A stretch of 64,000 nucleotides of DNA from NCBI GenBank assembly GCA_027488735.1, contig JAIYBB010000003.1, positions 1 to 64,000 of the forward strand, given 5' to 3'. The stretch comes from Comamonadaceae bacterium (GTDB lineage Bacteria; Pseudomonadota; Gammaproteobacteria; Burkholderiales; Burkholderiaceae_C). Position numbers and translations under genes: made by a program. The number at the start of each line of letters is the position of its first letter. Within the stretch, counting starts at the first letter, position 1. The notes under the pieces were generated by a model that did not search any database, had not been told where the DNA came from, and was given only the letters and a program-made list of their open reading frames with translations. This document shows positions 53,704-62,248 of the stretch, piece by piece.

Positions 53704-55374
53704 TCAGTTAAAAAATTTGCCCACACTTTGCAAGGTGCGGTAGATGCCCCAAGCCAACGGGATGCCCACGGCTGTCCAAGCCAATGCCACCCACATCGGG
53801 TTGGAATGATCTGGACCACCTTGGGCACTGCCGACTTCTGAAGCGCTGGCTTTTTCATGCGCGAGTTTTTTCTCGACTGCCAGTTCTTCAGGCGTCATGA
53901 AATGTTTGGCATTCACCGGGCGAATCATCAGGTTGGCGATCAAGCCGATCACCAGCATGCCGACCAAAATAAACATGGTTTGGTTGTAGACCTGCTCGCG
54001 GGGAAGGCCTAAGCCGAGTTGGTAGTCACGCATGTAATTGACCACCACGGGACCCAAGATGCCCGCAGTCGCCCACGCAGTCAACAAACGGCCATGGATG
54101 GCGCCGACCATTTGCGTGCCGAACAAATCAGCCAGGTAAGCCGGCACCGTGGCAAAGCCCCCGCCGTACATGCTCAAGATGATGCAAAACGCGGCGACAA
54201 ACAACAGTTGGTTGCCAGCCATGGCTGAAGCAGGTACTGACGCATACAAGGCAGCGCCCAAGACAAAAAACACCACGTAGGTGATTTTGCGACCGAGTTT
54301 GTCTGAAAGGCTGGCCCAGATGATCCTGCCACCGATGTTGAAGAGGCTAAGCAAGGCCGTAAAACCTGCAGCAACACTGGCAATCATGGTCAGTTGTGTT
54401 TTGTCTAAGTCGTTGTATTTGGCTTCAATACCAATCAATGCACCGCCAAATACCTCTTGCAGCATCGGGCTGGCCATACCAATCACGCCAATACCCGCGG
54501 ACACGTTCATGCACAACACCACCCACACCATCCAAAATTGGGGAATGCCCCAGACCTTGCTGACATGCACGTGGTTTTGCGTGATCATGGTGTTGCTGGC
54601 TTGTTGCGGCGGTGGTGTCCAACCGGCGGGTTTCCAACCGGTGGCAGGTACGCGGTAACCCAAGGCACCGGCCATCATGAAGACGAAATAGACCAAAGCC
54701 ATACAGACAAATGTTTGCCAGACACCGACTTCAAGGTCAGTGGCAAAGTGCTTCATCAACTCTGCCGCCAAGGGCGAGCCGATCATTGCACCGCCGCCGA
54801 AGCCCATGATGGCCATGCCGGTGGCCATGCCACGGCGGTCCGGGAACCATTTGATCAAGGTGCTGACGGGAGAGATGTAGCCCAAGCCCAAGCCGATGCC
54901 GCCGATGACACCCGAACCCAAGAGCATCAACCAGAATTGGTGGGTATACACGCCCAAGGCAGCAATCAACATACCGCCGCACCAGCACACTGCGCTCACC
55001 ACGCCGGCTTTGCGCGGACCCGCACGCTCTAACCAACCGCCCCATAGTGCTGCAGAGCTTCCCAGCAACACAAAAAACAAGGTGTACATCCAACCCAGCG
55101 TGGAGACTTTCCAGTCGCAGGTGGTGATGAACAATTCTTGAAAGAAACCGATATCAGGTCCGCACTTGATGGCGTCTTTGATGCCTAGTGCTTTGGATAA
55201 GGGCAACCAAAAAACGGAAAACCCGTATGCCATGCCGATACACAAATGAATAGCTAAAGCAGCGGGTGGAACCAGCCAGCGGTTGAAACCTTCACCCGCA
55301 ATGATGCGTTCTTTAGATAAAAAACCCGGTGTCGTATCCGACAAGGTGCTGTTGGCGTCAGCAGGTGAACTCAT
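53704..55374 (-). CDS. OFA-family MFS transporter (oxalate/formate type)
   Basis: 556 residues from ATG 55374 after GGAGACATC. Twelve helices with GMAYGFSVFWLPLSKALG in helix 1, RRGMATGMAIMGFGGGAMIG in helix 4-5, and LYGGGFATVPAYLADLF-type helix 10 (MYGGGFATVPAYLADLFGT). Longer than OxlT because of an extra loop and a C-terminal pair of segments, a form usual beside fds operons. Likely imports formate or exchanges it with oxalate, feeding FdsA. Head of the operon. Confidence 0.86.
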   Translation of the reverse strand: MSSPADANSTLSDTTPGFLSKERIIAGEGFNRWLVPPAALAIHLCIGMAYGFSVFWLPLSKALGIKDAIKCGPDIGFFQELFITTCDWKVSTLGWMYTLFFVLLGSSAALWGGWLERAGPRKAGVVSAVCWCGGMLIAALGVYTHQFWLMLLGSGVIGGIGLGLGYISPVSTLIKWFPDRRGMATGMAIMGFGGGAMIGSPLAAELMKHFATDLEVGVWQTFVCMALVYFVFMMAGALGYRVPATGWKPAGWTPPPQQASNTMITQNHVHVSKVWGIPQFWMVWVVLCMNVSAGIGVIGMASPMLQEVFGGALIGIEAKYNDLDKTQLTMIASVAAGFTALLSLFNIGGRIIWASLSDKLGRKITYVVFFVLGAALYASVPASAMAGNQLLFVAAFCIILSMYGGGFATVPAYLADLFGTQMVGAIHGRLLTAWATAGILGPVVVNYMRDYQLGLGLPREQVYNQTMFILVGMLVIGLIANLMIRPVNAKHFMTPEELAVEKKLAHEKASASEVGSAQGGPDHSNPMWVALAWTAVGIPLAWGIYRTLQSVGKFFN

Positions 55375-55426
55375 GATGTCTCCAATTTTTTTGGGTGGGG
55401 GAAAAATCTCACCACTGACTTTAACG

Positions 55427-55434
55427 TATGCTTT
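55427..55434. promoter_or_regulatory. Half-site of the fds palindrome
   Basis: TATGCTTT, identical to one arm of the palindrome at 55522-55541, about 52 bases upstream of the carrier gene start. Plausible second contact for the regulator. Confidence 0.35.
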
Positions 55435-55521
55435 GCCAGCACAATGCAGTCTAGGGTAAGCACTGAGCCACTGCAATATGCGTAAGCGCCTCAGGTATGA
55501 TTATCTCGCCACACACAACTA

Positions 55522-55541
55522 ATATGCTTTTCAAAGCATAT
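55522..55541. promoter_or_regulatory. Palindromic operator in the fds/regulator divergent region
   Basis: ATATGCTTT-TC-AAAGCATAT, perfect 9-bp arms with a 2-base centre. Located in the 175-base gap between the divergent OFA-fds operon and the regulator gene. It ends 8 bases before the regulator's ATG and overlaps its -10-like TATATA (55539-55544). Confidence 0.65.
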
Positions 55542-55549
55542 ATACCTGA

Positions 55550-56638
55550 ATGCATAAAGTCTCGATCAAACCCCAATGGACGATCAGCGACGCCGGCGGC
55601 CAAAATCTGGCGCCCCGTCTGCTTGAGTTGCTGGCAGAGGTTCAGGGCCACGGCAGTTTGTCGGGTTCCTGCAAAAAAACTGGTGCCTCTTATCGACACG
55701 CTTGGAGTTTGATCAGGCAGGGCGAGGCGCAGTTGGGCATGCCATTGCTGAATATGGAGCGCGGCAAAGGCTCAACCCTCACACCGCTGGCAGAAAAACT
55801 GGTGTGGGCAGGTCACCGCATCAACGCCAGATTGACCCCCATGCTCGAGACCTTGGCCTCCGAGCTTGAAAGTGAAATCGGCCGATTGTTGTCCATCAAC
55901 AATGACGCCTTGCGCGTGCATGCCAGCCACGGGTTTGCGGTCGAAAAAATGATTGAAAACCTCAAAGCCTCTGGTTTGCAAGTTGAGCGCAAATACGTCG
56001 GCAGTATCGAAGCAGTGGCCTCACTCTACGAAGGGGCTTGTGAGATTGCGGGTTTTCACATTCCTCAAGGCCAGTTTGAAGAGACCGGTTTCAAACACTA
56101 TTCGCGTTGGTTGGTTCCCAAGCAAAACCGCATCATCCATGTGGCCACTCGACGGCAAGGCTTTATGGTGGCCAGCGGTAACCCACACAAAATTTACGAG
56201 ATGAAAGACCTCACCCGCAAAGGCTTGCGGTTTGTCAACCGTCAACCAAGCAGTGGCACGCGGTTTTTACTCGAATGCTTTTTGAAAAAAGCGCAGGTTG
56301 ATGCATCGCAAATCGCCGGCTACGAGCAGGCTGAGTTCACCCATGCCGCCGTGGCCGCTTATGTGGCCAGTGGCATGGCAGATGTGGGCTTTGGCGTGGA
56401 AACACCGGCAAGACGCTTCAAATTGGAGTTTTTACCGTTGGCCACTGAACGTTATTTTTTGTTGTGCAACCAATCCGATTTGGACAAACCACATTTGCAG
56501 GCCGTGCTGAAAATTTTGAACAGCGACGCGTTTCAATTTGCCGTGAACCAATTGCCCGGCTATACGGCTGCCCATTGCGGTCTGGTGTCCACCATTGCAG
56601 ACGCTTTTCCTGAACTCTCGGCGGCTAAAAAATATTGA
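55550..56638 (+). CDS. FdsR-like regulator: winged HTH plus periplasmic-binding-like domain
   Basis: 362 residues. A LysR/ModE-like winged HTH (LLAEVQGHGSLSGSCKKTGA, YRHAWSLIRQGEAQLGMPLL, GSTLTPLAEKLV) is followed by a PBP-like (PF12727-type) sensor (FVNRQPSSGTRFLLECFL). Comparable proteins beside fds operons (FdsR in Cupriavidus) control formate dehydrogenase. A palindrome over its own promoter suggests autoregulation. No ribosome-binding site is evident, and the -10-like box is close enough for a leaderless message. Formate or molybdate as ligand is unproven. Confidence 0.78.
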   Translation: MHKVSIKPQWTISDAGGQNLAPRLLELLAEVQGHGSLSGSCKKTGASYRHAWSLIRQGEAQLGMPLLNMERGKGSTLTPLAEKLVWAGHRINARLTPMLETLASELESEIGRLLSINNDALRVHASHGFAVEKMIENLKASGLQVERKYVGSIEAVASLYEGACEIAGFHIPQGQFEETGFKHYSRWLVPKQNRIIHVATRRQGFMVASGNPHKIYEMKDLTRKGLRFVNRQPSSGTRFLLECFLKKAQVDASQIAGYEQAEFTHAAVAAYVASGMADVGFGVETPARRFKLEFLPLATERYFLLCNQSDLDKPHLQAVLKILNSDAFQFAVNQLPGYTAAHCGLVSTIADAFPELSAAKKY

Positions 56639-56653
56639 ACTGTGCTAGAAATA

Positions 56654-56679
56654 AAAAAGGCACCCGAAGGTGCCTTTTT
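56654..56679. terminator. Bidirectional intrinsic terminator
   Basis: AAAAAGGCACC-cgaa-GGTGCCTTTTT, perfect 11-bp stem, 4-base loop, T-run on both strands; between the convergent regulator and cyclase genes. Confidence 0.92.
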
Positions 56680-56702
56680 CAGTGCCTCGTTAAAGGCTTT
56701 TA

Positions 56703-57662
56703 TCAGTACAGGAAAGTCGGATTGACAATCGCTTGAACCGTACCAGTGGTGCGATGAGGAGCCACAGTGATCATGCCTTCGTAAACTTTGTCTTTGATGG
56801 CTTGTTCAGCAACTACGTTTTCAAGAATGAACACGCCAAACTCGGCCAACAAAATTTGGTGAACGTGGAACACTTGTCCTTCATTTTCAAAAGGAACAAC
56901 TTCCAAGCCCCATGTGTCAGAGCCGACCATGGCGACGCCTAAGTTAGCCAAATAGCGGGCACCTTGCACACCCAAACCAGGATGAGCAGCACCATTTCGC
57001 TTGTCATCCACACCCAGCAGTTTGTGCCAGCCAGTGTAGAAAATCACGATATCGCCTTTGTTGATTTTCATGTTGCCTTGGCGCTTCAAAGCAGCTTCGA
57101 TTTCAGGCTGATTGAATGGTGTGCCTTCAGGAATGATGTCTTTACCCATCAAAGCAGTCATGTCCAACAGCACGGCGCGCGTAGCAACAGCAGGTACTGT
57201 TTCGATGCCGAATTTCTTCAAGCCTGAAATACCCGTGATGTCTTTGCCTGCGGTGCAGTTGTAGTAGGTGTTATTGATGCCGATGTGGCCCAGACCATCT
57301 AACTGCGTACCAATACCCACCCAAGTTTGCAAAATATCGTCGTGGTAATTGGTTTTGGTAACGCCAAGGCTTTGACCTTCGTAGTCTTGGCCAGGGCGAA
57401 CAATAGTGACTGAGTATGTGCGCGGTGGGAACGCAGGTGTTTTGGCATTGGTTTCAATGCCCATGCGCATTGTCTTACCCTGCTTGATCAACTTGGTGGC
57501 TGCCAGAACATTGTCTTTGGTGATGTTGTTTAAGGCACCGATTTGATCGTTAGGGCCCCACTTGGATTTATGGCAGCTTTCGTATGCGAAGGCGCTTCCC
57601 ATAGACAAGGAACCCAAAAGGGCGCTTGCTAAGAAAGCGGCAGCAATTTTTTTGATTTTCAT
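56703..57662 (-). CDS. Secreted cyclase-family (KynB-like) metal hydrolase
   Basis: 319 residues. Signal peptide ending SAFAYES, then cyclase motifs of PF04199: IGTQLDGLGHIG (HxGTHxDxxxH form with first His and Thr-His changed to IGTQLD) and IVIFYTGW, PGLGVQGARYLANLGV, GSDTWGLEVVP. Relatives include kynurenine formamidase and soluble cyclases of unknown substrate. Periplasmic location is unusual for KynB itself. Coupled by ATGA with the DUF1007 gene upstream. Confidence 0.8.
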   Translation of the reverse strand: MKIKKIAAAFLASALLGSLSMGSAFAYESCHKSKWGPNDQIGALNNITKDNVLAATKLIKQGKTMRMGIETNAKTPAFPPRTYSVTIVRPGQDYEGQSLGVTKTNYHDDILQTWVGIGTQLDGLGHIGINNTYYNCTAGKDITGISGLKKFGIETVPAVATRAVLLDMTALMGKDIIPEGTPFNQPEIEAALKRQGNMKINKGDIVIFYTGWHKLLGVDDKRNGAAHPGLGVQGARYLANLGVAMVGSDTWGLEVVPFENEGQVFHVHQILLAEFGVFILENVVAEQAIKDKVYEGMITVAPHRTTGTVQAIVNPTFLY

Positions 57663-58312
57663 GAACGTTCTCCTTTGGTGGGCTCATTGAGGGGTAAAAC
57701 CTGTGCGTTAGGCTGAGCCGCAAGAGCCGCCGCACATTGGATAAAAATTCGTTGAACTTCTTGTTCGCCTTGGCTGGGAGTGACTCGCTTTTCACGGGTG
57801 AAATTCGATTCGCATTCAGACGCGCTGGCAAGCACTTTGCCCATCAGCGGCTCAAAACCAATGTACCAAGTCGGGTCTTGCATTTGCAATTGCAGTGACT
57901 GCAAAGGCTGTGTTGTTTCGAGTTCGGCAGTGAACTCCCAAAAAAGACCGCCTTGAAAACCCTTGCCACCGTCGCGTGTTGAAAACTGGCGCACAGTGAA
58001 GGGCACGGGCTGGGCATTCGCACCATTTTCAATGGTCAGAAAAAACTGGAAAGGCTGCATCAGCGCTTGGTTTGTTGCCGCAAATTGCTGCAACTCATCT
58101 TCATCCAACACACCGTTTTCATTCAGGTCGATGTTTTGTCTGATCAATTGGCCGTTAATCGGGTCGATCTGCCAGCTGACTTGAACAGCTGTGACCATGC
58201 CGTTGGCCAAGACCGGCGTCAGGCGGTAAGCGAGTCGCAGGTGTGGATGCGCGAACACCAAGCAGTGGCAGCCCAAAAACAGCAATACACAAAGAGATTT
58301 GACGAATCGCAA
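57659..58312 (-). CDS. DUF1007 family secreted protein
   Basis: 217 residues with signal peptide ending CLVFAHPHLR. The HPH start and an EF-hand-like DLNENGVLDEDEL (about 80-92) are typical of DUF1007 proteins, which often accompany nickel/cobalt transporters. Here it is paired with the cyclase instead. It could bind Ca2+ or divalent metal. Role unknown. Confidence 0.78.
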   Translation of the reverse strand: MRFVKSLCVLLFLGCHCLVFAHPHLRLAYRLTPVLANGMVTAVQVSWQIDPINGQLIRQNIDLNENGVLDEDELQQFAATNQALMQPFQFFLTIENGANAQPVPFTVRQFSTRDGGKGFQGGLFWEFTAELETTQPLQSLQLQMQDPTWYIGFEPLMGKVLASASECESNFTREKRVTPSQGEQEVQRIFIQCAAALAAQPNAQVLPLNEPTKGERS

Positions 58313-58473
58313 ATTGAAATCAACCTAGAAAAGTGAAGCCATCGAAATATCTCAATAAATCACGTAAACCTACATAGGGGTATGCACTGATAAGTTTGCG
58401 CAAAAGATAATTCGTTATCAATAAGCTACAAAGAAAATAATCACAACAAGTTTTTTTAATTTCAATAGATATG

Positions 58474-58548
58474 TGGTGCCTCCGACAGGAATCGAACCTG
58501 TATCTAGCGCTTAGGAGGCGCTCGTTCTATCCATTGAACTACGGCGGC
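58474..58548 (-). tRNA. tRNA-Arg (anticodon CCT)
   Basis: Minus-strand cloverleaf: acceptor GCCGCCG/CGGAGGC (one mismatch), anticodon arm AGCGC-CTCCTAA-GCGCT with anticodon CCT reading AGG, T-arm ACAGG-TTCGATT-CCTGT, and an encoded CCA. 75 nt. No variable-arm extension. It marks the left edge of the terminal AT-rich/IS region. Confidence 0.9.
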
Positions 58549-58614
58549 AGTCCAAAGCATTGTAGGCGTGGCATAGTCAACGAATTATGATGAATTTAGG
58601 TAGGAGGCAAGCGC

Positions 58615-58761
58615 ATGGGTATATGGATTGAACTCGGTGTGTTCGGTTTGGTGTTTGTGTTTGCTTGGCATCAACTGCGTGACTTGAAAAAAGAGCGGCT
58701 GAAGCGTGAAAAGCAGGAGGCTGAATCAGAGCAATCAGTTGCACATAAGCTGAACAGTTGA
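58615..58761 (+). CDS. 48-residue single-pass membrane protein
   Basis: An AGGAGG box seven bases before ATG 58615 opens a 48-residue frame: one membrane helix (IWIELGVFGLVFVFAW) then a basic, Lys/Glu-rich tail (LKKERLKREKQEAESEQ). Small but with convincing translation signals. No family known to me. Confidence 0.6.
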   Translation: MGIWIELGVFGLVFVFAWHQLRDLKKERLKREKQEAESEQSVAHKLNS

Positions 58762-58978
58762 ACCGCAACTTCCAAGCCTTTGAGTGTGAGTAGGAGCATT
58801 CGGTTGTTGATCCGTTGATGGATGTCGCTGATGCATTGGCGGTGTTGCCATACGAATTGCTGCGAGGGGGGTAGTTCTGGGAAATTTTGTGGTAAAAATA
58901 GGTAAATAATTAAAACAGTAATGAGTTGTATCTTGCTGCTGTCATTTAAATTAAGAATTGTTGATATATTATTAAAGC
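58762..58978. other. Gap with possible gene remnant
   Basis: 217 bases. A short frame (about 58801-58875) reading PLMDVADALAVLPYELLRGG has coding-like residues but no start and may be a decayed fragment. The last 90 bases become very AT-rich and include promoter-like sequence for the next gene. Confidence 0.3.
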
Positions 58979-61234
58979 ATGAAAAAAAAGAACAAACAAA
59001 ATGTAACTTCTACATACGGCGCTAAACCGTCGAGTATATCAATGCCTGCTGAAGCAAATTTTAATTTTGCAGTTAGTTTGTTTCAAAATAAAAATCTTGC
59101 TGATGCAAAAAAATTGCTAAAGGAATTATTATCAATTAATTCCAAACATGCTGAATCTTGGTTTTTATTTGCATTAATCGCAGATGAAGAACTATTGCCG
59201 CAAGATGCAATCAATTATTTGGAAATTGCTTTAAAAATAGATCCAAACAACTTGAAATATATTTATACACTTGGAGATATTTATTATGCAAATGAATATT
59301 TGATCGAAGGCGTTAAATTATTTGAATCAATAATTATTGCAAGCCCCAATGATCATAATGCTTATTATAATTTAGCTGCCTTTCAACAGAAACAAAAAAA
59401 ATATGATAAATCTCTTGAGAGTTATCATAAAGTCTTGGAGCTAGATGAAAATAATGTTAATGCTATATATAATATTGGAAATATTTTAATTGACACTAAA
59501 GATTATTTTAATGCTGTTGAATATTTCAAAAGAGTGATTGAATTCCAACCAAATTCTGATGATGCGTTGAATAATATAGGATATATAAAATTAGAGTTGG
59601 GTCAATTGGAGGCGGCATATGAATATCTATACAAAGCAATACTTATTAATCCTGAAAATTTCATTGCATTAAATAACTTGGGTAAAGCATGTGATAAATT
59701 ATTTCGTTATTCTGAGGCGCTTCAATTTTTCAAAAAAACAATTGAAATAAATCCCAATTATGCCGAAGCGTATGCGAATCTTGCAATTATGTTAACAGGG
59801 TTAAAGCACTATAATGAAGCACTTGAAGCCTACAAAAGTGCATTTAAGTTGAGGCTTGACTATGACTATTTACGTGGATGTGAGTTTCAAACAAATATGA
59901 ATAATTGTAATTGGTCTAATTTTTATTATAAACTGAAAAAATTACTTTCTGATATTATGTTATGCAAAAAAGTGTCTCCAAGTTTCCCTGTACTGGCTTT
60001 AACTGATTCATTATCAATTCAACTTGAATGCTCAAAAATATGGGTGAATGATAAGTATCCGATAAATTTATTTTGTGATGAAATTAAAAAAATTAAAAAT
60101 AATGACAATAAGAAGATATTAATTGGTTATTATTCTGCTGATTTTCATAACCATGCCACAAGTTATTTGATGGCAGAGTTATTTGAAAAACATGACAAAT
60201 CCAAATTTGAAATTATTGCATTTTCCTTTGGGCCAGATTTAATTGATGATATGCGTCATAGAATTAAATACGCATTTGATCAGTTCGTTGATGTTAGCTT
60301 TAAAAGCGATAGTTCTGTAGCGGCATTATCTAGACAAATGGGAATAAATATTGCAGTTGACTTAAAAGGTTGTACGGAGGGAGAAAGGATGGGGATTTTT
60401 TCTTATCGTGCAGCTCCCATCCAAATTAACTATATTGGATTTCCTGGAACTTTGGCTGCTCCATATTTCGACTACATCGTTGCCGACAAAACCTTGATCC
60501 CAAAACAATATCAACAGTACTACACCGAAAAAGTTGTTTATTTACCCAATAGTTATCAGGTCAATGATAGTAAGCGTCAGATATCAGACAAGGTTTTTAC
60601 AAAAGAAGAGTCAGGTTTGCCTAAAGAAGGCTTTGTTTTTTGCTGTTTTAATAATAATTATAAAATTACACCTCATACATTTGATGGATGGGTAAGAATT
60701 CTCAAAGGAGTTGAAGGTAGTGTGTTGTGGTTATTAGTTGACAACCCAACTGCTAAATTAAACTTGCGCAATGAAGCGGAAGCTCGAGGATTAAATCCTA
60801 ACAGATTAATATTTGCTAATAGATTGAAACTCCCGGAGCATCTCGCAAGACATAGGGTGGCAGACTTATTCATAGATACGCTACCCTATAACGCACACAC
60901 AACCGCTAGTGATGCTTTATGGGCAGGACTTCCAGTTCTGACATGTATGGGAGAAAGCTTTGCTAGCCGAGTTGCAGCCAGCTTACTCAACGCTATTGAG
61001 CTACCTGAGCTAATAACCACTTCTCAGGCTGAATATGAAGCCAAAGCAATTGAGTTAGCGAATAATCCTGCAAAACTTAAAGCTATCAAAGACAAGCTAG
61101 AGCGCAATAGGCTAACTACTGCACTTTTTGACACATCACGCTATACCAAGCACATTGAAGCAGCCTACATGAAGATGTATGAACGCTACCAAGCAGACTT
61201 GCTACCAGACCACATTTATATTGATGCCCAATAA
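58979..61234 (+). CDS. TPR protein with O-GlcNAc-transferase (SPINDLY-type) domain
   Basis: 751 residues. Residues 20-300 hold about eight tetratricopeptide repeats (e.g. NHNAYYNLAAFQQKQKKYDK-type, ALNNIGYIKLELGQLEAAYE). Residues 375-740 are a GT41 domain (LIGYYSADFHNHATSYLMAE, APIQINYIGFPGTLAAPYFD, CCFNNNYKITPHTFDGWVRI, DTLPYNAHTTASDALWAGLP). Family members glycosylate protein Ser/Thr, often flagellin or adhesins. Strikingly AT-rich against the core genome, bordered by the IS cluster, so probably acquired. No shared operon; acceptor unknown. Confidence 0.88.
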   Translation: MKKKNKQNVTSTYGAKPSSISMPAEANFNFAVSLFQNKNLADAKKLLKELLSINSKHAESWFLFALIADEELLPQDAINYLEIALKIDPNNLKYIYTLGDIYYANEYLIEGVKLFESIIIASPNDHNAYYNLAAFQQKQKKYDKSLESYHKVLELDENNVNAIYNIGNILIDTKDYFNAVEYFKRVIEFQPNSDDALNNIGYIKLELGQLEAAYEYLYKAILINPENFIALNNLGKACDKLFRYSEALQFFKKTIEINPNYAEAYANLAIMLTGLKHYNEALEAYKSAFKLRLDYDYLRGCEFQTNMNNCNWSNFYYKLKKLLSDIMLCKKVSPSFPVLALTDSLSIQLECSKIWVNDKYPINLFCDEIKKIKNNDNKKILIGYYSADFHNHATSYLMAELFEKHDKSKFEIIAFSFGPDLIDDMRHRIKYAFDQFVDVSFKSDSSVAALSRQMGINIAVDLKGCTEGERMGIFSYRAAPIQINYIGFPGTLAAPYFDYIVADKTLIPKQYQQYYTEKVVYLPNSYQVNDSKRQISDKVFTKEESGLPKEGFVFCCFNNNYKITPHTFDGWVRILKGVEGSVLWLLVDNPTAKLNLRNEAEARGLNPNRLIFANRLKLPEHLARHRVADLFIDTLPYNAHTTASDALWAGLPVLTCMGESFASRVAASLLNAIELPELITTSQAEYEAKAIELANNPAKLKAIKDKLERNRLTTALFDTSRYTKHIEAAYMKMYERYQADLLPDHIYIDAQ

Positions 61235-61415
61235 TAAATCGATTAACTCACTTTAATATTGACAGCTAAATATCTTCTTTTATGAGGTATCAACTTAATA
61301 AGAAGACTTTAATTTTTTTGGTTCGAGGAGTCTGTACTACCGACGGTTAAGTAGACTGGACTTCCCAGGGTGCGGTAGATAGTTCGAGCATATGATTTCT
61401 TCATGGGAGCTGACC

Positions 61416-61502
61416 ATGTCACCACCTCGTTTTCCCCCTGAATTTAAAGACGAAGCAGTTCATCAAATCACCCGACGTCCCCCTGATTTGAGTAGCTCCT
61501 AA
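61416..61502 (+). pseudogene. orfA start fragment of the outer IS3-family element
   Basis: Reads MSPPRFPPEFKDEAVHQITRR, the typical start of an IS3-family OrfA (HTH_8-like PPEFKDEAV), for about 21 codons. It then runs into foreign sequence (CCCCCTGATTTGAG at 61479 on), ending at TAA. The remainder of orfA is absent. Confidence 0.75.
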
Positions 61503-61537
61503 GCTTGGAGTCCAATCCCACAGATAGGAGATTGGAC

Positions 61538-61800
61538 GTGAAGAAGAGATTTACCGAAGAACAAATCATTGGCTTCCTGCGTGAAGCGGAAGCGGGCTGG
61601 CGGTTGCCGAGTTGTGCAGAAGGCACGGCTTCTCAGAGGCTAGTTACTACCTCTGGCGTAGCAAGTTTGGCGGCATAAACGTGTCTGATGCCAAGCGCCT
61701 GAAGGAGTTTGAAACGGAAAATGCACGCCTTAAGCGGCTGCTGGCCGAAGCCATGCTGGAGAACGAGGTGACGAAAGAGGCCTTAAGAAAAAACTGGTGA
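61538..61800 (+). pseudogene. Frameshifted transposase orfA, IS407 group
   Basis: Starts GTG as VKKRFTEEQIIGFLREAEAG, then one base is missing near 61596. The expected AGLAVAELCRRHGFSEASYY is read only after shifting frame. The remainder, ending KEALRKNW, is intact, with HTH and leucine-rich coiled coil. Overlaps orfB by GTGA as usual for this group. Confidence 0.8.
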
Positions 61801-62198
61801 GCGTACCAGCCAGAGGCGAACTGGTGCGCCACATGATCAGCACCGGACTTAGTGAGCGTCGATCCTTGCGCATCTTCGGCATGAGCGTCAGTGTTCTGCG
61901 TTACGAACCCGCCGCTGACCGTAATTGCGCACTCAAGGAGAAGATCATCGCCTTGGCTCAACGCCATCGCCGATACGTCTCCGGCATGATCTATCTGAAG
62001 CTGCGCCAAGCGGGTGAGATCGTGAACCACAAGCGCGTGGATCGCCTGCATGCCAAGGCCGGGCTGCAGGTGAAGAAGCGCCGACGCAAGAAAATCCCAC
62101 TGAGTGACAGGCATCCTCTGGAGCGCCCAACTGGCGCCAACCAGGTGTAGTCCATGGACTTCGTGTTTGATCTAACGGTTGAGGGGCGCAGCATCAAG
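61797..62198 (+). pseudogene. Truncated transposase orfB, IS407 group
   Basis: SVPARGELVRHMISTGLSER through HTH_21-type RRRKKIPLSDRHPLERPTGA, then TAG at 62148 where family members have Trp (TGG) in NQVWSMDF. The frame continues as SMDFVFDLTVEGRSIK to the junction. The DDE integrase core is absent, so no activity. Confidence 0.8.
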
Positions 62199-62248
62199 TG
62201 AATCGCCCCGGGATTTGAGGAGGCTCCAAACTTTGAGAAGATGGAGCC

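Larger units (their letters stand above)
61479..62198 (+). mobile_element. Truncated IS3-family element (IS407 group) inside the outer IS
   Basis: Begins near 61479 and is cut at 62198 by the next element. Carries the left end, a frameshifted orfA and an interrupted orfB of the MKKRFTEEQIIGFLREAEAG type. The right end and catalytic C-terminus are missing. Confidence 0.75.

Noticed and set aside
54457..55032. 191-residue frame antisense to the OFA transporter
   Set aside because: Gln/His/Thr-rich shadow of a recognisable transporter gene.
58474..61234. tRNA-Arg as integration site of the AT-rich region
   Set aside because: The tRNA is on the minus strand, so its 3' end points away from the island, and no duplicated tRNA end or integrase gene is seen to the right.
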